A stretch of 64,000 nucleotides of DNA. Source: Cryphonectria parasitica EP155 (taxonomy: Eukaryota > Ascomycota > Sordariomycetes > Diaporthales > Cryphonectriaceae). A model generated the notes under the pieces. It was not told the DNA's origin. It saw nothing but the letters and a program-made list of their open reading frames with translations, and made no database searches. How positions within the stretch are numbered: the first letter of the stretch is position 1; the number at the start of each line of letters is the position of its first letter. Of the stretch, positions 12,421 through 24,009 are shown piece by piece. The position numbers were made by a program, and so were the translations under genes. The stretch lies in the NCBI RefSeq assembly GCF_011745365.1, contig NW_024468909.1, forward strand, positions 4,464,001-4,528,000, written 5' to 3'.

Positions 12421-14457
12421 TGCTTCTTAAGCAAGCTTCTTAGCTTGCTTTTGCTTATATTATTATTATTCCTAATCTTTCTTCTGTTAGTACTAATTGC
12501 AAGCTTTATTGCTAATATAAATTATGCAGAGTATCATTTTGCACTGCTACCATTTTATTTCCTTATTTATACATTGTATAGAGCAGTTATCTAGTAATCT
12601 AATATATGCATTGTAATGCTATCTGCTGAGAATCTCTTTAAAGCGGAGTTCCTGTTCTTTAACAGCCTGAAGAATTTGTTCTGATTCTCTAACAGGAAAC
12701 TATTCGTATTGTATCTTATCTGAGAAATGCGTTCTGCAGCTATGATAGATGCAGGAGATCCAAGCTAGTTCGTAGTGTAGATTGTAAAGTGAGCTGATCC
12801 GAGGATCCTTGTTTTCCTATGCTTTGATATTCTGCAAGAGAATGCAGATAAAGAGCTTCTCTAGCTCTATCCTATAAACGAGATATTCAATCCATATTAT
12901 TTTCTTATTCTACCCAATGCTGAAAGGAAATCTTTCTTTAAGCTTGTTGGGCATATTGTTTGCAGGAAGCTTCTGCAAGCTGCTAGGTTGTTTGCTCTAG
13001 CTTGATCCTTCTGTTGTCTGAGAAGCATTCTCTGTATTGCTTAGATGTTCATACCAGTAGCCAAGAGGGTATCATTCCTTATTCATATCCCTGATTATAA
13101 TGCTTAGCATAAGCAATGAAGAATATTGAAGAGTATTGCTGCTAAGCTCTTCTTCCAACGCCTGAATGCTCTGTTCCACAATATCAGAGCAGCTCGAGTT
13201 GCTACTCGTAAGGGTGCTGGGCGTGCACCCTCGTTCTGCTGTTGCTATTTGTCTGCAGTACTAAGGCTTCTGAGAGAACTATTCTGAATCTTCCTTATTT
13301 GAGAGGTATATTAAGCAGTTGTTGTTATAGCAGAATGTTCAGCTGAGACTTCCGTGATTAATAGAGTTCGATACTTGCTCCAAGAAGATGTTTCTGCTCA
13401 GTTGATTGGGTTTCTGTTATCAAGCAATATTCATCTAGCATTCTTCCTGAACTGGTTGCTATTTGTTCTTCCGGGATTGATAGCAGTTGCATGCAATATA
13501 TTCTTATTTATTGCAATTGTAGCAAATAATGCTATTCCTTTTACTATACTGCTTATTAGCAGCATTGAGTTTCATAAAACCAGCATGCATGGTGCTGCTC
13601 TGAGCTGTGCTGCTATATTGATCGCTATTCTTGTTTTGGAGTTTCTTGCTTATATTAGCTGGAAACCTTCAAATCTAGCTTCCTCCCTTTTTGAACTTCT
13701 CTACTTGTTATTCATATAGATAGTTGTTAATGCGGATAGCTTGATTAGAGAATATTGCAAAGTTTTCTAGCTAATTTTGCTTGAAGATTTCGTTTTTAAT
13801 ATTATTCTTAAATCCCTTATAATAGTATTCCATAAGATTCTTATCTTCCTACAGAAATTGCACTAAGAGTTGCTTAAATCTAACTATATAAGCAGAAGCC
13901 AACTTGGTCTGCTTGAGATCCATGAGCTGCTAAGCTATAATATATTCTTCGTTGAGATTATCAAAGATTTCTTTAAGAGTCTTCTTGAAGCTCTTAAAGG
14001 AATCGAACATATTCTTGATACTCTGGATACGTGCATTAGGATTGTTCTGATGCTCCAAGTGATTGCATAGAGAAGGCTTGTATCAGATAAGAGCATTCTT
14101 TTCAAAGCGAGTCTCTGCGAGAATAACTTTCTCAGATTCCTTAGTAAACTGAGTCTCGTAGTACAGGAAATACGCTCTGCAGTAAGTAAGAAATCCATGC
14201 AGCGTTTTCTGGTTGCTATTATACATAGCGAGCTTATTTATCTTATATGCTTTTCCAGCGCCACTGGTAGTTGCAGAGATGAACTGCGCCTGTTAAGCCT
14301 GTTGAGCTAGCTGAGCCTGCTAGTTAGCGATAGTAGCGCTCTGGGCCTGCTGTTATTCGCGCAGATCCTGGATACGCTGGATAAGCTGATATACCTAGTT
14401 GATCAGTTCCTTCTAAGTAGGAACGCACAGGGACGAAGAAGTTCCTGGAGAAGCTAT
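12421..14457 (-). pseudogene. gag: gag of element A (capsid-like region plus CCHC knuckle)
   Basis: The minus-strand translation gives a retrotransposon Gag: a Gln/Ala-rich N-terminus, a YNSNQKML-type start of the capsid domain, and a FKSFEKALKE...ECI.AQQL..LKQTKSASAY...F core (best read in elements R and C), then a CCHC knuckle at about 13505-13553 (CYNCNK, then IACNC; the His is now Tyr). Downstream is a basic, Asn/Lys-rich linker to protease. The likely start codon at 14455-14457 is ATA in A, B, C, E and R, consistent with RIP of an ATG (CAT to TAT on the other strand). The boundary with pol is not defined; gag and pol may have been one frame. Confidence 0.8.
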
Positions 14458-14516
14458 TGTATTCCGTATTGCTCAAGGAATAATACTGAACCGTTCTTGA
14501 ACAAGAGTTGTCAAAA

Positions 14517-14972
14517 TATAATGAGCACTGCAGCAATCCGAAAATTCCAAAGTATACAAAGGGGGTTTATGCTAACAAGAGCAGTATCAAAGTATCAAGT
14601 CCTTGAATACGGAACTGTACAAATCCTAATAAGCAATGCAAGTATTCACTGCCTTTGGGGCTATCAGAGTAGAGAGTAATCTGATATTTAGATTAACAAC
14701 TGAAGAGCTATGTACTGAATCCATCTAATGGTCATGAATGTATTCTTATATATCCAGCTCTTCAGTACGGCTTGTTGGGATCGCTGGCGAGCCTAGCGAT
14801 TCAGGATGTGAAGCTCGTTGGAATCGCTAGCGAGCTCAACAATCCTCTCTCCTTTACAACCCTAGCCCTAGGTTATATAATCAATGCTTTGTCAGAACGT
14901 TGGGTTCTTAACACCTGGTCCTTGTTACTCGTAACTTGTTTTCGTGACCTGCATGTTGAATGAGTCATAACA
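14517..14972 (-). repeat. 5' LTR of element A
   Basis: 456 bp, the same length as its partner. First bases TATAATGAG (the G of TG mutated), last bases GAGTCATAACA, then the duplication ATATG. Hairpin arms ACTGAAGAGCT 14699-14709 and AGCTCTTCAGT 14756-14766. Confidence 0.92.
14745..14752 (-). promoter_or_regulatory. TATA box of the element A 5' LTR
   Basis: TATATAAG on the sense (minus) strand, directly inside one arm of the LTR inverted repeat. The same placement holds in all LTRs of the family (TATATAAG or TATATAAAGG). It is the only core-promoter-like motif in the LTR, so transcription probably starts about 30 bp further into the LTR. Confidence 0.5.
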
Positions 14973-15251
14973 ATATGCTACAAATATTACAAATATTTAG
15001 TTATATTCTTTGATTTAATAAATATTTCAGATTTATTTCAAGAAATAATTAATTATATTCTATATAAATATCTTAATTAGTTTATTATTATATATTTTAA
15101 TAATATTCTTATTTACTTTTGAATACTGAAAGAATATAAGAAGTATATAAAAATAATATTATAAATACTTTAGAATACAAAATTTCTTATAAAACTTGCA
15201 AAGAATTACTTCTATATTCAGAAAGTTAACTATCTTAGATTTATAATCAAG
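14973..15251 (+). pseudogene. Element H: reverse transcriptase palm fragment (middle part)
   Basis: Resumes the H pol reading after the ATATG duplication: LFQ-type helix, Y.L..FI.YI.IILIY (YxDD region, both Asp lost), then the AKLL..L.KNYF strand. It matches 49240-49510 of element B. It is broken again at 15252 by a solo LTR. Heavily eroded and non-functional. Confidence 0.82.
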
Positions 15252-15693
15252 TGTAATGAGCACTGCAGCAATCCGAAGATTCCTAAGTACACGAAGAGTT
15301 TATGCTAACAAGAGCAGTATCAAAGTATCAAGTCCTTGAATACAGAACCGTACAAGTCCTAATAAGCGATGCAAGTATTCACTGCCTTTGGGGCTACTCA
15401 GTGTATCAAACTGAATACTTAGATTGACAACTGAAGAACTATCTGAAGGAAATCTATCTAACAGTAGGGAATGTAAACCTTTATATACTTGGTTCTTCAG
15501 TCCGGATAGATAGGATTGATGCCGACTCCATCGATTCCCTCATCAACGGGATAGATGTTGACTGTATCTATCCGCTAATAACCCTATCCCTGAGTTATGT
15601 AATCGATACTTTGTCAGGACGTTGAATCCTTAACACCTGGTCCCTGTTACTCGTGACCTGTTCTGTGACCTGCATGTTGGATGGGTTATAACA
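15252..15693 (-). repeat. Solo LTR in element H, TSD TCAAG
   Basis: 442 bp, TGTAATGAGCACTG...GGGTTATAACA, flanked by a perfect TCAAG duplication at 15247-15251 and 15694-15698 with H pol on both sides and no internal region. It is therefore a recombination relic. Its hairpin arms are ACTGAAGAAC (15430-15439) and GTTCTTCAGT (15492-15501). The middle is much less eroded than its surroundings. Confidence 0.93.
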
Positions 15694-17730
15694 TCAAGCT
15701 AGAATATATTAAGCTATAGAAGAATAAAATAGAAACTATTAGAAATTAGCTAATTTTTAAGAATATTAGAAATATTATATCTTTTCTCAGATATATTAAC
15801 TTCTATAAATAATTTATTAAGAATTATAGCTAAATTATATACTTTCTTACAAATTTTACTAAAAAGAAGCAGCTTTTTAAATAAATCTTTAAGATATAAA
15901 AAGCTTTTAATAAAATTATTAAATATATTACTTTAAAGCTAATTCTATATAAAGCAAATCTTTATAAATTATTTAAAATTAAAACTAATATATTAAAATA
16001 TATATTTAGAGAATAATTTAATTAATAAGATAATTAAGAATATTTAAGAATTATAAGCAACTTTTTAAGAAAGTTGAATAGCTTAGAAATTAATTATAGA
16101 ATTTCAAATTAGAAATTTATAGTAATAATAAAAGCTTTCGAAAAATAGCAATATTATTTTATTAGTATATAATATTTAATTATAATTTATTTAAATTATA
16201 AGAATCTGATTATATTTATAATAAATTAAATAAATAGAATTTCTCTTATAATTTAATTTCAGAATTATATATTATAAAAGCTTAGAAAATAAATAAGCGA
16301 ATGCTCTTAGCAAAAGATTAGATTATTAAGATATAAATTCTTTGAATATATAGAATATCTTTATTTAAGATAAATTAGAAAATCTTATTAATATATATAA
16401 AAAGCTAAATATTATTTTTAGAATTAAATCTTTAGAAAAGAATTTAGAATCAATAATTCCAGATAAATAAAATAGCTATATTAGAAATATATATAATATA
16501 TTAGCATATAAATACTAAGAAATTAAAGCAATCTATAAATATATTAGAAAATACTAAAGCTTGCTAGATATTAGAAAAAGAATTAAAAATATTTTATAAT
16601 AATATAATAGCTGCAAGAAAAATAAAGCAGAAAAATATAAGCTTTATAAACTACTGCATTTCTTACTAATATTTATAACTATTTAGCAATTTATTAATCT
16701 AAACTTTATTATCAAATTATTTTTTTTATAAGAACTCTTAATTAAAATACAATATAATAGCATTCTAATAATAATTTGCAAACTGAGCAAGTATACTTAC
16801 TTTCTTCTCTACAAGAAAAGCAGTATAGCAGAAGAACTTATATATGCATTTCTTAGAACAATTATTACTAATTATAGCATGCTAGAAGAAGTAATCTCTA
16901 ATAGAAACAGAAAGTTTAACTTGAAATTTTAAACTTTATTTATAAAACAGCTTGAAATATACTATAGAATATCTATAGTATTTTATCTGCAAATAGATAA
17001 ACAAATAGAAAGAATAAATCAGATTATCAAATAATATTTTTAATACTATATTAATTAGAAATAGAATAATTAAATTAATTTATTATCTCTTATATAATTC
17101 GCTTATAATAGCATAAATACAAATATAATAAAGAAATCATTATTCTTCGCATTCTATAAATATAACTCAATAGCTTATTATAAAGTATTGCTAGAAGCTG
17201 TAAATAAGAAGATTAAGAAAATTAAGAAAGTTTAGAAGAAACTTTAGTTAGAACTATAATTCATTCAGAAATAAATAGCATAATATATAAACTTTAAAAG
17301 AATTAAGAAACTAATTCTATAGAAGAAAAATAAAGCTTACTTACTTTAGAAAAATATCAAAATAACTAAGCTTAATAATAAACTTGATTATAAAAATTTA
17401 AAACTATTTAAAATCTTATAATAGATTTTCCTAATTAATTATAAATTAGCATTATCTTATAAAATAAGAATATATTCAGTTTTCTATATCTTATTACTAG
17501 AGCTAGTAATATAGAAAATATTAATAAATAATATAGCAGAAGTAGAAAATAATAAATTAGAATATAAAATTGAAAAGATTTTCAAGTATAGAAATATAAA
17601 TAGCATATAAGAATATCTTATTAAATAAAAAGATTATTTAGCAAGCAAGAATTTATAAAAACTATAGAAAAATATTAAAAATATTTAGAAAAAAATAGCT
17701 AAATATTAAAAGAAGAAAACTAGCATCTAA
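15694..17730 (+). pseudogene. pol: Element H: rest of pol (RT thumb, RNase H, integrase, chromodomain)
   Basis: Continues from the solo LTR duplication: the RT connection (NI...SFL.YIN.YK.FIKNYS), RNase H (a YSDYKNL-like strand at about 16190, Asp-His-Lys replaced), integrase (CKLSKYTYFLLYKKS at about 16780-16820, SNRNRKFN at about 16900) and a degraded chromodomain at about 17580-17710. It ends at TAA 17728-17730, which overlaps the stop of the opposite-strand gene. RIP stops are dense; no activity is possible. Confidence 0.82.
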
Positions 17731-18427
17731 AATAATTGCTTTATTCTAAACTGAAACTTAGAAGCTTTAGAAGCTTTACTTTCCAGAAAGCTAGATTAGT
17801 TTATTATATTATTTCTTATATTTATAGAATTCTAATTAAATCTCTTTAAAAAGAAATCTATACTAGTAATAGCAAATCTCTTAGCTATTATAAACTATAT
17901 TTTAGCAGCAATATAAGCTTACTTAGCTTTAACTTTCTTAGCTTTTATATAATCCAACTTCTTTATATAAATAATATTATAATATAAAATATACTTTATC
18001 TTCTTAGATTATATTTATTTCTATTAATACAAATGAAAAAGCTTAATTTTCTTCTTTTCAATCTTATTCTCCAGTTTTCAATATTAAATAATAATATTGC
18101 AAAGCTTTTCAGAAGAAGAATCTATAATATTATACTTAGAGTAATTCAAATAAATATATTCAATATAATAAGAAGAATTTTCAAAAAATATCTTATAGAA
18201 TTTGAGATTATACTTCTTATAATAAGAATAAATAAGCATTTTAATAAAACTCTTTAAAAAATGAAAGATTAAGAGATTCTGATCTTGAATACTTTTTGAA
18301 ATAAAAGAAGATTTGCAAATACAAGATTTATTAACTCTGCTTAATATAATAAATTAGAAAAGTATAATATATAATATAAAGAAAGATTAAGAAAATTTAT
18401 AAAAGATTATTAGAAATAATGATCTAT
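17727..18427 (-). pseudogene. Antisense accessory gene remnant of element H
   Basis: On the minus strand, between the H pol stop and its purine tract, the order matches the accessory gene of element C: a conserved tail near the CTAA stop overlap (17727-17730), a coiled-coil region and a decayed cysteine region. It is very heavily eroded, so the motif is recognised mainly by alignment to C (58525-59145). The exact start is not determinable. Confidence 0.5.
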
Positions 18428-18440
18428 AGAAGAGAGATAA

Positions 18441-18916
18441 TATTATAATTTATTTAGTATATAGATTATAATAAGAAAACAGTATAGTACTAAAGCTATT
18501 TAGAATGAATCTCTTAGAGCGAGAATTGCAATATTCGCTTATAGAATGAAAAACAGAGCTATACAATCCAGAATTAAAATTACTAGTATAATTATATTAA
18601 TTATAAATATAATTAATATATTCAAGAAATAATTATAAGAAATTAGAATATAATTAAGCTATTTTATACTGAAGAGCTGAATATATAAGAATATATTTAT
18701 TATTACTAGATAGATTATCAGAATATAGCTCTTCAGTTGTTAATCTAAGTATTTATTTGTTATATACTTGAATAGCTTCAAAGGCGAATGAATAGTACTT
18801 ATACAGATTATTCGGTTATAATTCCGTATTCAGTAGATTCTACTTTAATATTGCTCTTATTAGCATAAACTCTTTATATACTTCAGATCTTCGGATATTG
18901 CAATGCGCTCATTACA
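18441..18916 (+). repeat. 3' LTR of element H
   Basis: 476 bp, starting TATTATAATTT (TGTTATAACTC after RIP) and ending GCGCTCATTACA. Preceded by the purine tract AGAAGAGAGATAA (18428-18440). It has the same length and middle sequence type as the LTR at 27125-27600. Followed directly by the integrase of element L (CTCTT...), so H inserted into L. Confidence 0.88.
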
Positions 18917-20588
18917 CTCTTCTATAAGAAAAGCAATATAGCAGAAGAATTTATATATGCATTTCTTAGAATAATTACTACTAATTATAATATGCTAGAA
19001 GAAATAATTTCTAATAGAAATAGAAAGTTTAATTCGAAATTTTAAATTTTGCTTATAAAACAGCTTAGAATATATTATAGAATATCTATAATATTTTATT
19101 TATAAATAAATGAATAAATAGAAAGAATAAATTAGATTATTAAATAATATTTTTAATATTATATTAATTAAAAATAGAATAATTAAATTAATTTATTATT
19201 TTTTATATAATTTGCTTATAATAATATAAATATAAGTATAATAAAGAAATTATTATTCTTTATATTCTATAAATATAATTTAATAGCTTATTATAAAATA
19301 CTACTAGAAGCAGATATAAAAGCTGCAAATAAGAAGATTAAGAAAATTTAGAAAAAACTTTAGTTAAAGCTATAATTTATTTAAAAATAAATAATATAAT
19401 ATATAAATTCTAAGAGAATTAAGAAACTAATTCTACAAAAAAAAGATAAAGCTTACTTACTTTGCAAAAATATTAAAATAATTAAGCTTAATAATAAATT
19501 TAATTATAAAAAATTAGAACTATTTAAAATCTTGCAATAGATTTTCCTAATTAATTACAAATTAGTACTATCTTATAGAATAAGAATATACTTAATTTTC
19601 TATATCTTACTGCTAAAGCTAATAATATAGAAAATATTAATAAATAATATAATAGAAGTAGAAAATAATGAATTAGAATATAAGATTAAAAAGATTTTCA
19701 AATATAAAAGTATAAATAGCATATAAGAATATCTTATTAAATAAAAAGATTACTTAGTAAGCAAGAATTTATAAAAATTATAGAAAAATATTAAAAATAT
19801 TTAAAAAAAATAGCTAAGTATTGAAAGAAGAAAACTAATGCTTAAAATAATTACTCTGCTTTAAACTAAAATCTAGAAGCTTCAGAAGCTTTACTCTCGA
19901 AAAATTCAGATATAATATTTTTGCTTTTCAAAATATTATTCCAATCTATCATATTAAGAGCATCTCAGAACTGCATCTCAACTATAGCTTCAGATTCTGC
20001 AATATAATAAGCATTTTCTTTCTAATACTTCTTCTTCTCCAGCTTATCCAAGAAATGCAAATCTTAGCTAATCATCTTTATATTATAATTGCATAGAGAA
20101 TATTTCTGTTTTCATAAATATATTAAACAAGTTATTGCTTTATTTAATCGAGATTAAAGCTTAATAAGAATCTCTTCTGCATTCAGCTTTTCTTAATCTA
20201 AGCAATCAAGCTTAATAATAATACAAAATACTAATATAGAAATTAAGAGAAGCAATAGCAGAATCTTTAGAAAAAGAGATTTATAAGCATTTACTAAAAT
20301 ACTGAAATTATTGTAGAAATAATTCTATTGAATATAATAAAAGCACTTCTTAATGCTCTTTATTATTTTATACTTTAATCTCTTCAATATATAGAAAGAA
20401 TAAAGTATAACTTCAAAGCTTTGAAGATTAATAGTTAAAGAAAGTTGAAAGCATTATTTAAACTTTCGGAAAAGAAACTTTTCGATTCTATTTAATATCT
20501 TGATTAGAAAAGCATAATTAAGTACAAATAACTTGCTAAAAGACTTATAAAAGATTATTAAAAATAATAACTAATAGAAGAAAGATAA
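18917..20588 (+). pseudogene. Element L: integrase to 3' end, with antisense gene remnant
   Basis: Starts inside the integrase core (FYKKSNIAEEF-type) and runs through the second catalytic motif, the GPY/F tail and a chromodomain (about 19690-19830). The pol stop is TAA 19843-19845, which overlaps an opposite-strand TAA in TTAA (19842-19845). The remaining 0.7 kb corresponds to the accessory-gene zone, but with a sequence unlike A, R or C beyond the stop region, including a less eroded stretch around 19920-20330. Everything upstream of integrase is missing. The accessory-gene reading in this copy is not legible. Confidence 0.7.
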
Positions 20589-21047
20589 TATTATAACTTA
20601 TTCAGCATGCAGATTACAAAGCAAGCTCTGCTGAACAAGAGATCAGAAATCAGAATCTAATAAAGCGAACAACTATTAAGATTAGCAAGAATTAGTGTTG
20701 AATTACAATGGAAAGAGTAAGCTACTTACTGAATTATAGTGAGCTGCTTACTAGATTATCAAGCTCCGGATCAAGAATTATAGTAAGCTAGATAAGCTAT
20801 ACTGAAGAGCTAGATATATAAGAATACATTTATTATTACTAGATAAACTATTAGAATATAGCTCTTTAGTTATTAATCTAAGTATTCATTTGTTACATAC
20901 TTAAATAGCTTCAAAGGCGAATAATTAGCACTTGTATAGATTATAGTTATATTTCCGTATTCAGTAAATTCTACTTTAATACTGCTCTTGTTAGCATAAA
21001 CTCTTTGTATACTTCAGATCTTCGAATATTGCAGTGCATTTATTATA
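20589..21047 (+). repeat. 3' LTR of element L
   Basis: 459 bp, TATTATAACTTATT...GCATTTATTATA. Its middle (about 20640-20800) is a type of its own, with repeated GAGCTGCTTACT-like stretches. The bases to the right, TTATA, begin element M1 and may be the target duplication; the left partner is missing. Confidence 0.82.
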
Positions 21048-21284
21048 TTATAATTATAGCTAATATATAAGATTCAAGCAGTTTTATAATAATCTTAGTA
21101 TATATAATTAATTTTAGAAATCTTTGTACTAAACTGATTCTATACTGTAAATAGAAATATAAATAAGGAATTTTCTAAAGCTGAGTTTATATATTATATA
21201 TTCTGCATTGCATATAAAGATATAATAGAATATACTAGCAAAATTAAGTATATTACAAAGTATTATTAAGCTAATTAATAATTC
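21048..21284 (-). pseudogene. Element M1: gag-distal fragment of a diverged chromovirus copy
   Basis: Minus-strand fragment matching the region between protease and the CCHC knuckle (compare 12741-13010 in A). It closely resembles 23062-23290 and, inverted, 29130-29370, which together form a diverged subfamily. It is too short and eroded to read as protein. Confidence 0.55.
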
Positions 21285-22458
21285 CCAATCTAATAATTCA
21301 GTACTGAAAGAAATAATTAAATGAAAGCTTGCTAAGATTAAGAAAATGAAACAAGCTCAGCAATCTACAAAGCTTACTAAGTATAATAAGTAGATTGAAT
21401 CCAAGTTCAGCAATCTGAATTCTAATAAATACTTAAGATCTGAGCAGTAGGCTGCTATATAAGAGAAAAACTATAAAGAGTTTTCTGAAGCTAAGAAGGA
21501 AATATTTAAATACATATTGAGAAACAGAATTAAAGCTCTTATATAGAACTTTACTAAGATTGAAAAGATTATTAAGAAAGTAGCTTTTTTGTAAGAAATT
21601 AGAACTATATTTTATAAGATCTTTCAAGCAAGATATATTCTAATTCTTAATATTTTTAAGCTAAAATTAATAAAGCTTCTGAAATAATATATTAAATAAG
21701 AAATTATTAAGAAAAGCTATATATTATATAGAAATAACTAATTTCTTATTATTAAAAAGAATAATAGCTTATATTTAATTAATAATATTCAAAAGTATAA
21801 TAAGTATAGCTTTAAGAATGCTTTTATATTGCTTATCTCAGATAAATTCTTGAAAGAGTTTGCTATATATAAGATTCTTTTATTGCTTAACTTCTTTTCC
21901 GAATATAATTAAGTGCAATTGCATCTCAATAGCAGAGATATAATAATCTTCTCAATATTCTTAAGCTTATTCAGAATATATATTCTATTTTAGAATACTA
22001 CTAACTCTATTGCTCAGTTTATAAGAATAATAATTAAACTTTTATATAATCTTATTTCTTATATATACTAGCTTTTTCTTAATAATATTCCTATTTATAG
22101 TTTTATAATAATTTATAAGAATAAAGAGATTTCAAGCCTTTCTGAAGTATATAAGTATATTGCTAAGCATATTAGAAACCTTGATAAGATTCTTATAAAT
22201 GCAGAGCTAGCTGAAGCTATAATATTAGTATTTAAGTTAAAGTAATACTAAATAAAAATTAATATAATTAATTATATTATTAATTTTAGCAAATAATAAT
22301 CTTAGAATAGAAAGATAGAAAAGCTTTTAGCTTGAATAGAATACAAGAATATTAAAAATATTCGCTCTTTCATTAGATTAATTATTTATTATGCAGCTTA
22401 GATTTGAAACTTTGCAACCATTGCTTGATTACTCTATAATCTTCTCAAGAAAGATGCT
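21285..22458 (+). pseudogene. Element K: reverse transcriptase of a second Ty3/gypsy lineage
   Basis: The plus-strand translation shows an RT unlike that of the main family: a region with IFQARYI, FLIIKKNNSLYLINN (strand with the KK.G.LRLV pattern), DKFLKEFAIYKI, NFFSEYNQVQL (ancestrally DFFSGYDQV), SRDI..F, TTNSIAQFIRI, then LFLNNIPIYS where a FLDDI box is expected, and KHIRNLDKILINAELAEA. This order is typical of a widespread fungal gypsy type whose catalytic box is FLDD, not Y[IL]DD. Asp-to-Asn changes fit RIP. Both ends are truncated against chromovirus fragments M1 and M2, with no LTR of its own visible. Confidence 0.65.
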
Positions 22459-23543
22459 ATATATTATATAATCTTGAATTAAGATTAGTAAATAATTAGT
22501 TTTTACATTAATTATATCTTAATTATATATAATAATCTATTCTTCTATAATAAGAAGATTATAGATTTTCTTCTTCTAATGCTAATTAATATATGCTTTA
22601 TTAATAATTCTGAAAAATATAAAGTTTTCTTAAGTATTACTATTTAATAGAGCTTTATACTTATTTCTGTAAATATAAGCATCAAGTTTTATATATGCTT
22701 TATTTCTGCTATATATAGCATATAAGAATTTTTAAGCTTTGATTATTTATAATTCTATTACAAACAATTCTTCTTTTTTGAAATCTAAGCTTATTATGCT
22801 ACTTTCTAAGCAAGCTTTCTAGCTTATTGCTATTCATACTAATATCTCTTTCTAGCTTCTTGCTTATTATACTAGTTGCAGATCTTATTACTTATATAAA
22901 TAGTATAATTAATTATTTAATACTGAATATATGCATTATTCTGCTTTATTTCAAGAACTTCTCTAAATCTAATGCTAGATTTCTTAATAACTTGAATAAT
23001 CTATTCCTATTCTTATACTAGAAATTATTCGTATTTAATCTTTTTCGAAAAATATAGTTTGCAATTATAGCTAATATATAAGATTCAAGCAGTTTTATAA
23101 TAATCTTAATATATATAATTAATTCTAGAATCTTTATATTAAACTAATTTTATACTATAAATAGAAATATAAATAAAGAATTCTCTAAAGCTAAATTTAT
23201 ATATTATATATTCTATATTATATATAAGAATATAATAAAATATGCTAATAAAATCCAGTATACTATAGAGTATTGCTAAATCTGTTTTGCTAAAGCTAAT
23301 AATCTTTAATAGATTATTAATAAGCTTTAATGAATTGTTTAGTTACTTATTAGAGAATATTTCTTCAAATGCTTGTAAAAGCTGTTTTATTTGTTATTAT
23401 TTGTAATATTTTAAGAAATATCTTTCTTTATTATTTTCTCTGAAAGCTAATTCCTTCTCAATAGTACTGAAATAATCTGAATTGCTATTATTCAGAACTG
23501 TATTATAGATCAGTTCTTTTCTTCCTGTTGCTAGCTGCTTAGT
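22459..23543 (-). pseudogene. Element M2: protease-to-gag fragment of a chromovirus copy
   Basis: Minus-strand fragment colinear with about 2830-3900 of element E at its left, then with a diverged gag part shared with element N (23340-23540 is the reverse complement of about 25255-25500). The open stretch 22827-23021 on the plus strand is the opposite-strand shadow of the basic linker before protease. Interrupted at 23544 by element N. Confidence 0.62.
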
Positions 23544-24009
23544 TATTATAACTCATCTAGCATGCAGATTATAGAACAAGCTCTGCTAGCAAGGAAAACA
23601 GAGAATACAATCCAAAGCATAAATATATTTAAGAGAAGATTAGATAATCAAGAGTTAGGATTACAAGAATGAATTATCAAAATTATTAGAAGCACAGCTT
23701 ATTAGGCTTACTTGAATTACTATAATAATTCATAAGATATAATAAAAATAGTAATTCAGAACTGAGGAGCTGAATATATAAGAATATATTTATTACTACT
23801 AAATAAACTATCAGAATATAGCTCTTTAGTTATCAATCTAAGTATTTATTTGTTATATACTTAAATAGCTTTAAAAGCGAATAATTAGCACTTATATAGA
23901 TTACTTAGTTATATTTCTGTATTCAGTAAATTTTATTTTAATACTGCTCTTATTAGCAGAAATTTTTTATATATATCAGATCTTTGAATATTATAATATA
24001 TTTATTATA
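23544..24009 (+). repeat. 5' LTR of element N
   Basis: 466 bp, TATTATAACTCATC...TTTATTATA. Preceded by TTAGT (possible target duplication; the partner is not found). Contains the conserved inner hairpin and TATATAAG. Confidence 0.82.

Larger units (their letters stand above)
7553..14972 (-). mobile_element. Element A: complete chromovirus (Ty3/gypsy) inserted in H, TSD ATATG
   Basis: A full-length copy with 456-bp LTRs at both ends (7553-8008 and 14517-14972) and about 6.5 kb between them. It is flanked by a perfect 5-bp duplication ATATG at 7548-7552 and 14973-14977; removing it rejoins the reading of element H. Sense is the minus strand: gag, protease, reverse transcriptase, RNase H, integrase, chromodomain, then an opposite-strand gene, a purine tract and the 3' LTR. 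It is one of the least eroded copies here, so domains are readable, but many in-frame stops make it inactive. Confidence 0.93.

Noticed and set aside
12412..12594. Leu/Phe-rich ORFs (also 3183-3368, 22827-23021, 45044-45226, 47692-47877, 54651-54836) resembling single-span membrane peptides
   Set aside because: Opposite-strand shadows of the Lys/Asn/Gln-rich linker before protease, found at the same element position every time.
13354..13719. A 121-residue hydrophobic plus-strand ORF that looks like a membrane protein, repeated at 37888-38094, 46624-46830 and 53586-53792
   Set aside because: It is the mirror of gag around the CCHC knuckle; the sense frame shows CYNCNK...IACNC and retains gag similarity, so the hydrophobic reading is a codon-complement artefact.
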